Shown here one piece after another: positions 1 through 6,065 of a DNA stretch of 9,559 bases (positions within the stretch are counted from its first letter, which is position 1; the number at the start of each line of letters is the position of its first letter). Where the stretch lies: the NCBI GenBank assembly GCA_040235415.1, contig JBECKR010000066.1, forward strand, positions 1 to 9,559, given 5' to 3'. Under the pieces are notes generated by a model that saw nothing but the letters and a program-made list of their open reading frames with translations, searched no databases and had not been told where the DNA came from. The DNA comes from JBECKR01 sp040235415 (GTDB taxonomy: Bacteria; Acidobacteriota; Polarisedimenticolia; Polarisedimenticolales; Polarisedimenticolaceae). Position numbers and translations under genes: made by a program.

Positions 1-438
1 GTCTCGGAGGAACGCACCTACGTCGACGACCTCACCGATCCCGACGAGGTCGACCGCGCGCTGCTGGCCAGGGCCGAGGGGGTCGCGCGCGAGCTCCGCC
101 GCGAGGGGCTCGTCGGGCGTACCGTGCACCTCAAGGTCCGGACGGGCGACTTCACCACCTGGACGCGAGCCGTAACGCTCCCCGAGCCGACGGACCTCGC
201 CGAGCCGATCGTCCGGGCGGCCCGCGAGCTCTTCCGCGACAGGATCGAGCTCGGCGGACGCGGCATCCGGCTGCTCGGCGTCGGGATGAGCGGCCTCGAG
301 CCGGCCTCGCGCGCGTCGCGCGGCCTGTTCCCCGACGCGGCCGACGAGCGCGCCCGCCGTCTCGCCCGTGCCGCCGACGAAGTGCGTGACCGGCTCGGCG
401 AGAACGCTCTCGTGCGCGCCCGCCTGCTCGAGCGCTGA
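1..438 (+). CDS. dinB: DNA polymerase IV (DinB, Y-family), C-terminal part
   Basis: Frame 1 is open from the window edge to a TGA at 436-438 and gives the last 145 residues; the catalytic palm with its metal-binding acidic residues lies outside the window. The visible part begins SEERTYVDDLTDP, the usual entry to the little-finger (polymerase-associated) domain of DinB. It continues with the DNA-contacting strand VHLKVRTGDFTTWTRAVTL and the RLLGVGMSGLE segment near the C terminus. Family role: low-fidelity translesion synthesis past lesions and stalled forks. The usual C-terminal clamp-binding motif (QLxLF type) is not clear; the nearest match is SRGLF at partial residues 106-110. The gene converges on the mscS-like gene with only 4 bp between the stops. 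Identification is firm from the little-finger sequence; the rest of the gene is unseen. Confidence 0.9.
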   Translation, partial: VSEERTYVDDLTDPDEVDRALLARAEGVARELRREGLVGRTVHLKVRTGDFTTWTRAVTLPEPTDLAEPIVRAARELFRDRIELGGRGIRLLGVGMSGLEPASRASRGLFPDAADERARRLARAADEVRDRLGENALVRARLLER

Positions 439-442
439 GCGA

Positions 443-2179
443 CTACCTCGGAGCGCCGCCGCGAGTCGCCATCCCGTCGGGCTCGCCGAACGAGACCGGC
501 GGCTGGCGGTCGTCGTCCGACGCCTCCGACGCGACCGCCGCCGCCTCGCGCCGCCCGAGGACCACCGCGTCCTCGGCGTCGTCGGCGCGGCCGGGAACGG
601 TCGCGGGCGCCCCGGGCATCGACGCGACGTGCAGCGTCTGCGTCGGGAACGCGAACTCGACGCCGAGCCGGGCCGCCAGCCTCACGATGTCGACGAACAG
701 CCGATGCCGCTCGCGCAGCTCGGTGGCCCAGTCCGGGGTCTCGACGAACGCGTACAGCAGGACGTTCAGCGACGAGTCCGCGAACTCGTTGAGGTACACC
801 ATGTAGTAGTCCTTGCGGGTGTACGGGTGCCGGCGCACGAGCTCCCGGATCCCCTCGCAGAACGCCTCGATCCGGTCGGGCGGAGTGTCGTACTGGATCG
901 CGATCATCGACTTGATCCGCCGGTAGCGGCGCTCGCCGAGGTTGTCGACGCTCGCCCTCACGAGGCTCGAGTTCGGGACCGTGATCAGCGAGTTGTAGAA
1001 CGTCCGGATGCGGGTCGAGCGCAGTCCGAGCTCCTCCACCGTCCCCTCGAGGTCGCCGATCTTGATCCAGTCGCCGATCTTGAACGGCCGGTCCGTGAGC
1101 ACCGTCACCGACCCGAAGAGGTTCTCGACGGTGTCCTTCGCGGCGAGCGCGAACGCGATGCCGCCGATCCCGAGGCCCGCGAGCAGGCTCGAGACGTTGA
1201 TGTCGAGGTTCTGCGCGACGAACAGGACGCCGAACGCCACGACGACGAGCTTCAGCGCGCGCCGAAGCAGCGGGACCAGGAGGTCGTCGAGCGTCGAGTC
1301 GGTTCGCGCCGCGAGACCCCCGAAGTACGCCGCGAGCAGATCGACCAGGCGGTAGGCGGCCCAGACCCCGGCGGCGGCCATGATGAAGCGGGTTGCGACG
1401 ACGAGCGCGTTCAGCGCGTCGAGCGGGAGGTCGAGCGCGCGCAGCAGCGTCGACCAGATCGCCGCCATCACGAGGATGCCGATCGGTCGGTTCAGATCCG
1501 CGGTCTCGCGATCGAGCCCCCGCACGGCGCGACGCAAAAGGCGCCGCATCCAAACGCCGAGCGTGTAGCGCGTGACGCGGTCGGCCACGACGCCGACGAT
1601 CGCGATCAGCAGGAGTCCGGCCCACTGCCAGCCCTCGAGCAGGAAGACGTTTTTGCGCAACGCCTCGGGCGAACGATCGCGCAGCCACTGCGCGACCGCG
1701 TGCCGGCGGGTCCGGCCTCCGCCGGTGAGTCCCTCGACGAAGCCGCGATCGCGAACCGACGACAGCAGGGCGGGGAGCGCCTCGAGCGTCCAGCGCGCGA
1801 ATCGCCACCGGCCGCCGTCGCCGCGGACGACCGAGACGTCTCCCTCCGGGGTGCTGCGCCAGGTCCAGACGTCGCCGTCGACCTCCGTCGGGACCGACTC
1901 GAGGTCGATGCGCTCGATCTTGTCGAGGTAGGTCTTGAGGCTTCGGGCCAGCCGCTCGCCCGCCTCGTCGCGGATCGCGGGCGCGTAGCCGGACAGGTCG
2001 AGGCAGGCCTCGGCGTTGCGGAGGGTGCGCGCGTCCCCGGCGCGCACCGCGTTCATCGCGGTCAGGAACGTCGTGAACGTCGCGCGCGGCGACGACAGGT
2101 CGACGGCCTCCTGCGCGGCCGCCGCGAGGGCCGCGACCGCGACGAGCGTGGCGGCGAGTACGGTGCGGATCGAGGTCAT
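443..2179 (-). CDS. MscS-family mechanosensitive channel with extra N-terminal exported domain
   Basis: The protein is 578 aa, about twice the length of E. coli MscS. Residues 1-22 look like a signal peptide. Residues 24-150 form a soluble, probably periplasmic domain that I do not recognise. Hydrophobic segments follow at about 184-200, 231-249, 261-286 and 304-324, then the glycine/alanine-rich pore helix at 328-360 (GLGIGGIAFALAAKDTVENL). The MscS signature TDRPFKIGDWI (362-372), the beta domain (to about 415) and an alpha/beta C-terminal domain (about 420-520) come next. The last 55 residues are low-complexity, with an acidic DDD patch. The family gates ion and solute efflux under membrane tension. 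ATG at 2177-2179 was chosen because it starts the signal peptide and is preceded by AGGGAAGGGAG. The frame stays open upstream to 3205, but that stretch is antisense noise over the EamA gene. The channel identity is secure; gating stimulus and N-domain role are unknown. Confidence 0.94.
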   Translation of the reverse strand: MTSIRTVLAATLVAVAALAAAAQEAVDLSSPRATFTTFLTAMNAVRAGDARTLRNAEACLDLSGYAPAIRDEAGERLARSLKTYLDKIERIDLESVPTEVDGDVWTWRSTPEGDVSVVRGDGGRWRFARWTLEALPALLSSVRDRGFVEGLTGGGRTRRHAVAQWLRDRSPEALRKNVFLLEGWQWAGLLLIAIVGVVADRVTRYTLGVWMRRLLRRAVRGLDRETADLNRPIGILVMAAIWSTLLRALDLPLDALNALVVATRFIMAAAGVWAAYRLVDLLAAYFGGLAARTDSTLDDLLVPLLRRALKLVVVAFGVLFVAQNLDINVSSLLAGLGIGGIAFALAAKDTVENLFGSVTVLTDRPFKIGDWIKIGDLEGTVEELGLRSTRIRTFYNSLITVPNSSLVRASVDNLGERRYRRIKSMIAIQYDTPPDRIEAFCEGIRELVRRHPYTRKDYYMVYLNEFADSSLNVLLYAFVETPDWATELRERHRLFVDIVRLAARLGVEFAFPTQTLHVASMPGAPATVPGRADDAEDAVVLGRREAAAVASEASDDDRQPPVSFGEPDGMATRGGAPR

Positions 2180-2388
2180 CGTGCTCCCTTCCCTGCAGGG
2201 GGTCGCGGCCACCTTAGCAAAGCGCGTGCGCGCGGCGCACACTTCGGGGATCGGAACCGTCGCACGAAACAGGTGACCGCGAGCCGTCGAGGGTGTAGAT
2301 TGGGTCGTGGCGGGACGCGAGGTGGCGCACGTCGCCGTCGCGAACGGCGAGACGAAACGTCCCTCGAAGCGGATGCCACCTCCGCCCG
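2180..2388. other. Intergenic region between the EamA and mscS-like genes
   Basis: These 209 bp are the longest gap in the window. It holds the mscS ribosome-binding site and probable promoter at its left end. A modest inverted repeat (TCGCCG 2332-2337 / CGGCGA 2345-2350, 7-nt loop) lies about 40 bp beyond the EamA stop and has no T-tract, so I do not call it a terminator. A plus-strand TAGATT at 2296-2301 lies 5 bp before a GTG, but the frame behind it is Arg/Pro-rich and mostly antisense to the EamA gene. No gene is visible here. Confidence 0.5.
2211..2219 (-). promoter_or_regulatory. Possible extended -10 promoter of the mscS-like gene
   Basis: On the minus strand this reads TGCTAAGGT, an extended -10 (TGn then TAAGGT), placed so that transcription would start near 2204, about 25 nt before the start codon. 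No convincing -35 sits 16-18 bp further upstream, which is tolerable for extended -10 promoters. In DNA this GC-rich an AT-containing hexamer stands out, but the assignment is by eye only. Confidence 0.35.
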
Positions 2389-3324
2389 CTAGCCGAGGCC
2401 TCCGGAGCCCGGGCTCCGCCGGGGCCGAGGCGTGCTCACCCGGACCGTTCCCGTCGAGCCGACCCAGATGGCGACCAGCGTCGCGGCCGCTCCTGCGACC
2501 TGGAGCGGCGCGAGCCGCTCGCCGAACAGGAACCGCCCCCACACCGTCGCGAGCACCGGCTGCAGCAGCAGCAGGAGCGAGCCGGTGGCGCCCGACACGC
2601 GCGGCAACGACCCGGAGATCGCCCACCACCCGAGCGACTGGGCCACCACCGCGAGCCCGATTGCGAGGGCCCACGCCGTCACCCCGGCCGGGATCCCCGC
2701 TTCCCCGGAGGCCAGCGCGGCGCCGCCGAGCCACGGCGCCGAGAACAGCGACGTCCAGGCCATGAGCGCGAGCGGCGGGGGCGCCGGATCGAGGCGCCGG
2801 GCGCCGCGCAACGTCACGAGATAGACCGCGTAGCACAGGCCCGTGAGCAACCCGAGGACAACGCCCCGGACATACGTCGCGGTGAGCGCGACGTCGCTGC
2901 CGACCCCCGCGAGCAGCGCGACGCCCGCGACCGCGAGCACGGCCGCCGCCAGGAACCGCGGCCGAACCGGCTCGCGGAACAGCCACGCGCTCAGGAGCGC
3001 CGTGCCGAAGACCTGGGTGTTGCCGAGGATCGTCGCCATCCCCGCGCCGGCGTCGAGGATCGCGCGGTGCCAGCAGAACAGGTCCAGGAAGAACACGACT
3101 CCCGCGATCGTCGCGAGCCGCAGCGCCGGCCGCGTCAGCCGGAGGCGGACCCGCGTCGCGGCCGCCAGCGCGACGAGCACGGCCGCGCCGATCGCGCAGC
3201 GCCAAAAGCCGATCGCGGAAGGTCCGAGCCCGGTGCGTCCGAGCACCTTCACGAAGACCGGCGCGAAGCTGATACAGGTCGCGCCGAGGACGAGTACGAG
3301 GACGGCGCGGCGAGAGTCGCTCAC
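2389..3324 (-). CDS. EamA/DMT-family membrane transporter
   Basis: This 311-aa protein has the ten-helix, two-repeat architecture of the drug/metabolite transporter superfamily. Repeat 1 ends with LLSAWLFREPVRPRF and a glycine/alanine helix (110-142). Repeat 2 ends with LLLLQPVLATVWGRFLFGER and the matching helix (250-290). These paired E-x-helix endings are the EamA hallmark. A short Arg/Pro/Gly tail (298-311) follows. Members export amino acids, metabolites or drugs across the inner membrane; the substrate cannot be read from sequence. The start is GTG at 3322-3324, supported by GGGAG with an 8-nt spacer (minus strand 3337-3333). That Shine-Dalgarno lies inside a strong hairpin. The upstream PDZ gene ends 62 bp away on the same strand, so co-transcription with attenuation is possible. 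Confidence 0.9.
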   Translation of the reverse strand: MSDSRRAVLVLVLGATCISFAPVFVKVLGRTGLGPSAIGFWRCAIGAAVLVALAAATRVRLRLTRPALRLATIAGVVFFLDLFCWHRAILDAGAGMATILGNTQVFGTALLSAWLFREPVRPRFLAAAVLAVAGVALLAGVGSDVALTATYVRGVVLGLLTGLCYAVYLVTLRGARRLDPAPPPLALMAWTSLFSAPWLGGAALASGEAGIPAGVTAWALAIGLAVVAQSLGWWAISGSLPRVSGATGSLLLLLQPVLATVWGRFLFGERLAPLQVAGAAATLVAIWVGSTGTVRVSTPRPRRSPGSGGLG

Positions 3325-3331
3325 GCGGGGT

Positions 3332-3361
3332 TCTCCCGGGCCGCGCGGGCGGCCCGGGAGA
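3332..3361 (-). terminator. 13-bp GC hairpin: attenuator or terminator-like, overlaps EamA ribosome-binding site
   Basis: Arms at 3332-3344 and 3349-3361 pair perfectly (TCTCCCGGGCCGC with its reverse complement) around a 4-nt loop. The hairpin lies between the PDZ stop at 3387 and the EamA start at 3324. On the minus strand the descending arm contains GGGAGA, the Shine-Dalgarno of the EamA gene. No U-run follows, so it is not a classic intrinsic terminator. It may instead reduce read-through, stabilise the 3' end of the PDZ transcript, or block ribosome loading on the EamA gene. The structure is certain at sequence level; the function is inferred. Confidence 0.55.
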
Positions 3362-3386
3362 TCCTAGCAGCCGGAGAGGCGGTCGC

Positions 3387-4421
3387 TCAAAGGACGGTGT
3401 ACGGACCGTCCGGTACCGGGACGGGGGCGACCGGCGCGAGGGGAGCGACGGGGGCGACGGGAGCGAGCGGGGCGGCCGGCGCGGCCCGGAAGATCTCGAC
3501 GCGCACCGGCAGAGCGGGCGCCGCGGGAGGCGCGGGCGGGGCCAGCGCTGCCTGCGGGCCGGACGGGATCTCCTCCTTGGGGATGAACGGCTCGAGCGTC
3601 AGACGCCGGCCGTCGCGGACGACCTCGAGCTTGATCGGCGCATCCGACTTGTCGGCCAGCGCGCGGATGAGGTCGCTCGGGTCGCGGACCGGCTCGCCGT
3701 CCGCGGAGACGATCAGATCGCCGACCTCGAGACCCGCGCGCTCCGCGGGCGTGCCGGAGAGCACACGGCCGACGAGCACGCCGCGGTCGCTCTCGGCCCC
3801 GAGGTGCTCGCGCAGCTCGGGCGTGACCTCGACCAGCTCCACGCCGAGCCGCGGCCGGCGCGGACCGACCATCCAGACGTTTCCCTTCAGGCGCTCGCCC
3901 ATCTCCCTCAGCTTTTCTTGGAGCTCCTTCTGCTTCTCGGCGTTGAACCACTCGTCGGGGAGGTCGCCCTCGCGAAGCGCGAACACCCGGGGCGCCGGGC
4001 TCTCGCCCAGCACGACCTCCAGGGACTGCCGCCTGCCGTCCCGCAGGACGCTGAGGTCGACGCGATCGCCGGGGGCGTGCGTCTTGAGGCGGGTGGTCAG
4101 CCCCCGCGGCCCGCGGACGATCTCGCCGCCGAGCCCGACGATGACGTCGCCCTCGCGCAGTCCCGCTTCCGCGGCGGGCGAGTCCGCGACGACGGTCTCG
4201 ACGCGCGCGCCGCCTTCGGTTCCCTCGACCTCTTCGATCACCTGCACGCCGAGGTAGGCGCGCCCCGAGTCCCCGCCGCTCGGGAGTACGATCGCGTGCC
4301 GCCGGACGTCGCGCATGACGTCCTTGTCCTTTTCCTTGCCCTGGGTCGCGGCCGGCGCCGCGGCGGCGGCCAGGATCGCCGTGAGCAGCACGGCGGCGGT
4401 TCGCGAGGTCGGTCGGACCAT
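3387..4421 (-). CDS. Exported protein with two PDZ domains and no protease domain
   Basis: The 344-aa protein begins with a Sec-type signal peptide (about 1-25, cleavage near APAAT). PDZ domain 1 spans about 54-139, with AYLGVQV, then ADSPAAEAGLREGDVIVGLGG. A charged helical linker (about 160-180, EKQKELQEKLREMGERLKG) could be a short coiled coil. PDZ domain 2 spans about 190-278, with RPRLGVELVEV and SGTPAERAGLEVGDLIVSADGEPV. A Pro/Ala tail of A-P-V/L repeats (316-338) precedes the C terminus. Both PDZ domains resemble those of DegP/HtrA, but no trypsin-like His-Asp-Ser domain is present, so it is likely a periplasmic binding or scaffold protein rather than a protease. ATG at 4419-4421 follows GGAGG with a 5-nt spacer. 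It diverges from the GNAT gene; a weak -10 candidate (TACCAT, minus strand 4485-4480) lies upstream. Confidence 0.9.
   Translation of the reverse strand: MVRPTSRTAAVLLTAILAAAAAPAATQGKEKDKDVMRDVRRHAIVLPSGGDSGRAYLGVQVIEEVEGTEGGARVETVVADSPAAEAGLREGDVIVGLGGEIVRGPRGLTTRLKTHAPGDRVDLSVLRDGRRQSLEVVLGESPAPRVFALREGDLPDEWFNAEKQKELQEKLREMGERLKGNVWMVGPRRPRLGVELVEVTPELREHLGAESDRGVLVGRVLSGTPAERAGLEVGDLIVSADGEPVRDPSDLIRALADKSDAPIKLEVVRDGRRLTLEPFIPKEEIPSGPQAALAPPAPPAAPALPVRVEIFRAAPAAPLAPVAPVAPLAPVAPVPVPDGPYTVL
3408..3476 (-). repeat. Coding low-complexity A-P-V/L tandem repeat
   Basis: Residues 316-338 of the PDZ protein consist almost entirely of three-residue units (APL, APV, APV, APL, APV, APV, then PVP). 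At DNA level these are near-identical 9-12-bp units rich in GGGGCGAC-like words on the plus strand. Such Pro/Ala tails are usually extended spacers in exported proteins. Simple repeats of this kind can change length by slippage, and unit changes here keep the frame. Confidence 0.7.
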
Positions 4422-4515
4422 GGTTTCCTCCGGTTCCGCGGCTCACCGCCCCGTCTCTCCGGGGGCGCGGCCGCACCCCATGGTACGTCCCGGCCGCCCG
4501 CAAAGACGAATCCGC

Positions 4516-4521
4516 TACACT
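4516..4521 (+). promoter_or_regulatory. Putative leaderless promoter (-10 TACACT) of the GNAT gene
   Basis: TACACT matches the TATAAT consensus at four of six positions, including the key first, second and sixth bases. It sits 6 bp before the ATG at 4528, so transcription would begin at or next to the start codon. There is no Shine-Dalgarno sequence before this ATG and no clear -35 at about 4493-4498. The same arrangement recurs at two other starts in the window. Confidence 0.45.
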
Positions 4522-4527
4522 GCGCCC

Positions 4528-5019
4528 ATGACCGATCTCGTCGCTCCCGTCGCGATCCGCCCCGCCGTCCCCGAGGACGTGCCGACGATCCTGAGATTCA
4601 TCCGGGACCTGGCGGAGTACGAGCGCCTCCGGTCGGAGGTCGTCGCGACCGAGCGAGACCTCGGGAGCAGCCTGTTCGGCGAACGTCCGTTCGCCGAGGT
4701 CGTGCTGGCGGAGATCGGCGCCGAGGCAGCCGGGTTCGCGCTGTTCTTCCACAGCTACTCGACGTTTCTGGGCCGACCCGGGCTGTACCTCGAGGACCTG
4801 TTCGTCCGGCCGGAGCGGCGAGGGCTGGGCGTCGGTGAGACGTTGCTGCGGCATCTCGCGCGAGTCGCGCTCGAGCGCGGCTGCGGTCGTCTGGAGTGGT
4901 CGGTACTCGACTGGAACGAGCCGGCGCGGGGGTTCTATCGCCGGCTCGGCGCGCGCGCGATGGACGACTGGACGGTCTGGCGCATCGACGGTGCCGCGCT
5001 CGAGCGCCTCGGCCGCTGA
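4528..5019 (+). CDS. GNAT N-acetyltransferase, spermidine/spermine acetyltransferase-like
   Basis: At 163 aa the protein has the full length of a small GNAT enzyme. The N terminus (AIRPAVPEDVPTILRFIRDLAEYE) and the central LYLEDLFVRPERRGLGVG (87-103) follow the SSAT pattern. RRGLGVG is the acetyl-CoA pyrophosphate loop (R/Q-x-x-G-x-G/A). DWNEPARGFYRRLGA (128-142) contains Tyr137, at the place of the catalytic tyrosine of human SSAT. The tail DDWTVWRIDG also fits. Family members transfer acetyl from acetyl-CoA to polyamines, thialysine or similar diamines in the cytoplasm; the substrate here is inferred only from similarity. ATG at 4528 is the start because the fold begins directly after it. 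Translation further upstream would be antisense to the PDZ gene. Its stop is 2 bp from the stop of the convergent esterase gene. Confidence 0.92.
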   Translation: MTDLVAPVAIRPAVPEDVPTILRFIRDLAEYERLRSEVVATERDLGSSLFGERPFAEVVLAEIGAEAAGFALFFHSYSTFLGRPGLYLEDLFVRPERRGLGVGETLLRHLARVALERGCGRLEWSVLDWNEPARGFYRRLGARAMDDWTVWRIDGAALERLGR

Positions 5020-5021
5020 CC

Positions 5022-6053
5022 TCAGCCCGCGACCGCTCGGTACAGCAGCGGGATCGAGCGGTCGAGACGCGCGTCGGTGTCGAAGTGGCCGCCGTCGTGC
5101 TCCTCGTAGAGGTGCGGCACGCCGGCCTCCCGCAAGCGCCGTGCGAACGCGCGCGTGCCGAACTGCAGGCGGTACTCGTCCCGGGCTCCGCAGTCGAGGT
5201 ACAGCAGGTCGAGCGCCCTCAGGCCGTCGAGACCGTCCGGGCGCGACGCCATCGCCAGCGGGTCGTGCGCGAGCCACGCCGCCCAGCGCTCGGGGTCGAG
5301 CGTGCAGGTCTCGAGGTCGACCGGCAGCCGCAGGCCGGGCGGGGACGCCGGGTCGGGATCGAAGCTTCCCGCGAGGGCCAGCACCATCATCGTCTCCATG
5401 GCTCCCGCAGGGAGCTTCGGCGCGGCGCGGACGGCCTCGAGGAACCGTTCGATCGATCCGCCGTGCGCCGCGATCGTGGAGCAGGCGCCCGGAAGCTCGG
5501 GACGGTACACGAGGTCGAAGCCGACGTCTCCCGAGTGCGACGCCGCCGCGCGCCACTCCCGGCCGTGGCGCATCGCCTGCACGAGCGCGCCGTAGCCTCC
5601 GCTCGACTTGCCGTACACCGCGCGGTGGCGGCTTCCCCGGCGGATCCGGAAGCGGTCCTCGAGCCGCGGGAGCATCTCGCGCAGCACGAACGTCTCCCAG
5701 CGCCCGAGCACCGGCGAGTCGACGTACTGATTGCCTCCGAGCGAGGTGAACGCGTCGGGCAGCGCCAGGACGACCGGACCGATCGCTCCCTCGGCGGTCA
5801 GGCGGTCGATCCGCTGCGGCACGCTCTCCTCGAACGCGCGCCAGTTCAGGCGCTTGAGCCCGCTTCCGGTGAACGACGCGAGCTCCACGAGTAGCGGGTA
5901 GTCGCGGTCGGTCGCGTCGTAGCCCTCGGGCAGGTAGACCGCGATCTCGCGATCGAAGGGATCTCCGAGGAGGTTGCCGCGCAGCGCGTCCGATCGGATC
6001 GAGATCCGCTCGACGCGTCCCCGCGGCGGCGTGAACGGGTGGCGCGGCACCAC
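5022..6053 (-). CDS. Alpha/beta-hydrolase esterase (esterase D / PF00756 type)
   Basis: This 343-aa protein has no signal peptide and is presumably cytoplasmic. The strand FDREIAVYLPEGYDATDRDYPLLVELA (33-59) is the typical start of the esterase fold. The nucleophile elbow YGKSSGGYGA (147-156) places the catalytic Ser at 150. Asp292 (CGARDEY) and His323 (EEHDGGHFD) complete a plausible triad. SLGGNQYVDS (104-113) and SHSGD (172-176) are also family-like. It is longer than S-formylglutathione hydrolase (about 280 aa), and the substrate is unknown. Two GTG codons are adjacent (6051-6053 and 6048-6050). The Shine-Dalgarno GGAGG lies only 3 nt before the first but 6 nt before the second, so the second may be the true start. 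The oxidoreductase stop is 12 bp upstream, indicating an operon. Confidence 0.88.
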   Translation of the reverse strand: MVPRHPFTPPRGRVERISIRSDALRGNLLGDPFDREIAVYLPEGYDATDRDYPLLVELASFTGSGLKRLNWRAFEESVPQRIDRLTAEGAIGPVVLALPDAFTSLGGNQYVDSPVLGRWETFVLREMLPRLEDRFRIRRGSRHRAVYGKSSGGYGALVQAMRHGREWRAAASHSGDVGFDLVYRPELPGACSTIAAHGGSIERFLEAVRAAPKLPAGAMETMMVLALAGSFDPDPASPPGLRLPVDLETCTLDPERWAAWLAHDPLAMASRPDGLDGLRALDLLYLDCGARDEYRLQFGTRAFARRLREAGVPHLYEEHDGGHFDTDARLDRSIPLLYRAVAG

Positions 6054-6065
6054 GTCCCTCCGCCG

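Noticed and set aside
368..2392. A 674-codon plus-strand open frame opposite the mscS-like gene
   Set aside because: It is extremely Arg/Asp/Glu-rich and without domain features, and it is antisense to a well-supported channel gene. High GC removes stop codons from other frames.
2403..2418. 16-bp palindrome (CGGAGCCCGGGCTCCG) near the EamA 3' end
   Set aside because: It has no loop and no T-run and lies within codons for a Pro/Gly/Ser-rich tail, so it is explained by composition.
2296..2765. Plus-strand TAGATT followed after 5 bp by a GTG open frame
   Set aside because: It mimics the leaderless layout, but the encoded sequence is Arg/Pro low-complexity and mostly antisense to the EamA gene. 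An antisense RNA is possible but unsupported.
2180..3205. Upstream extension of the mscS-like reading frame
   Set aside because: The frame is open only by composition and overlaps the EamA gene in another frame. The signal peptide and ribosome-binding site fix the start at 2179.
4447..4467. 6-bp stem (CGCCCC/GGGGCG) in the PDZ 5' untranslated region
   Set aside because: It is short, and expected by chance in sequence this rich in G and C.
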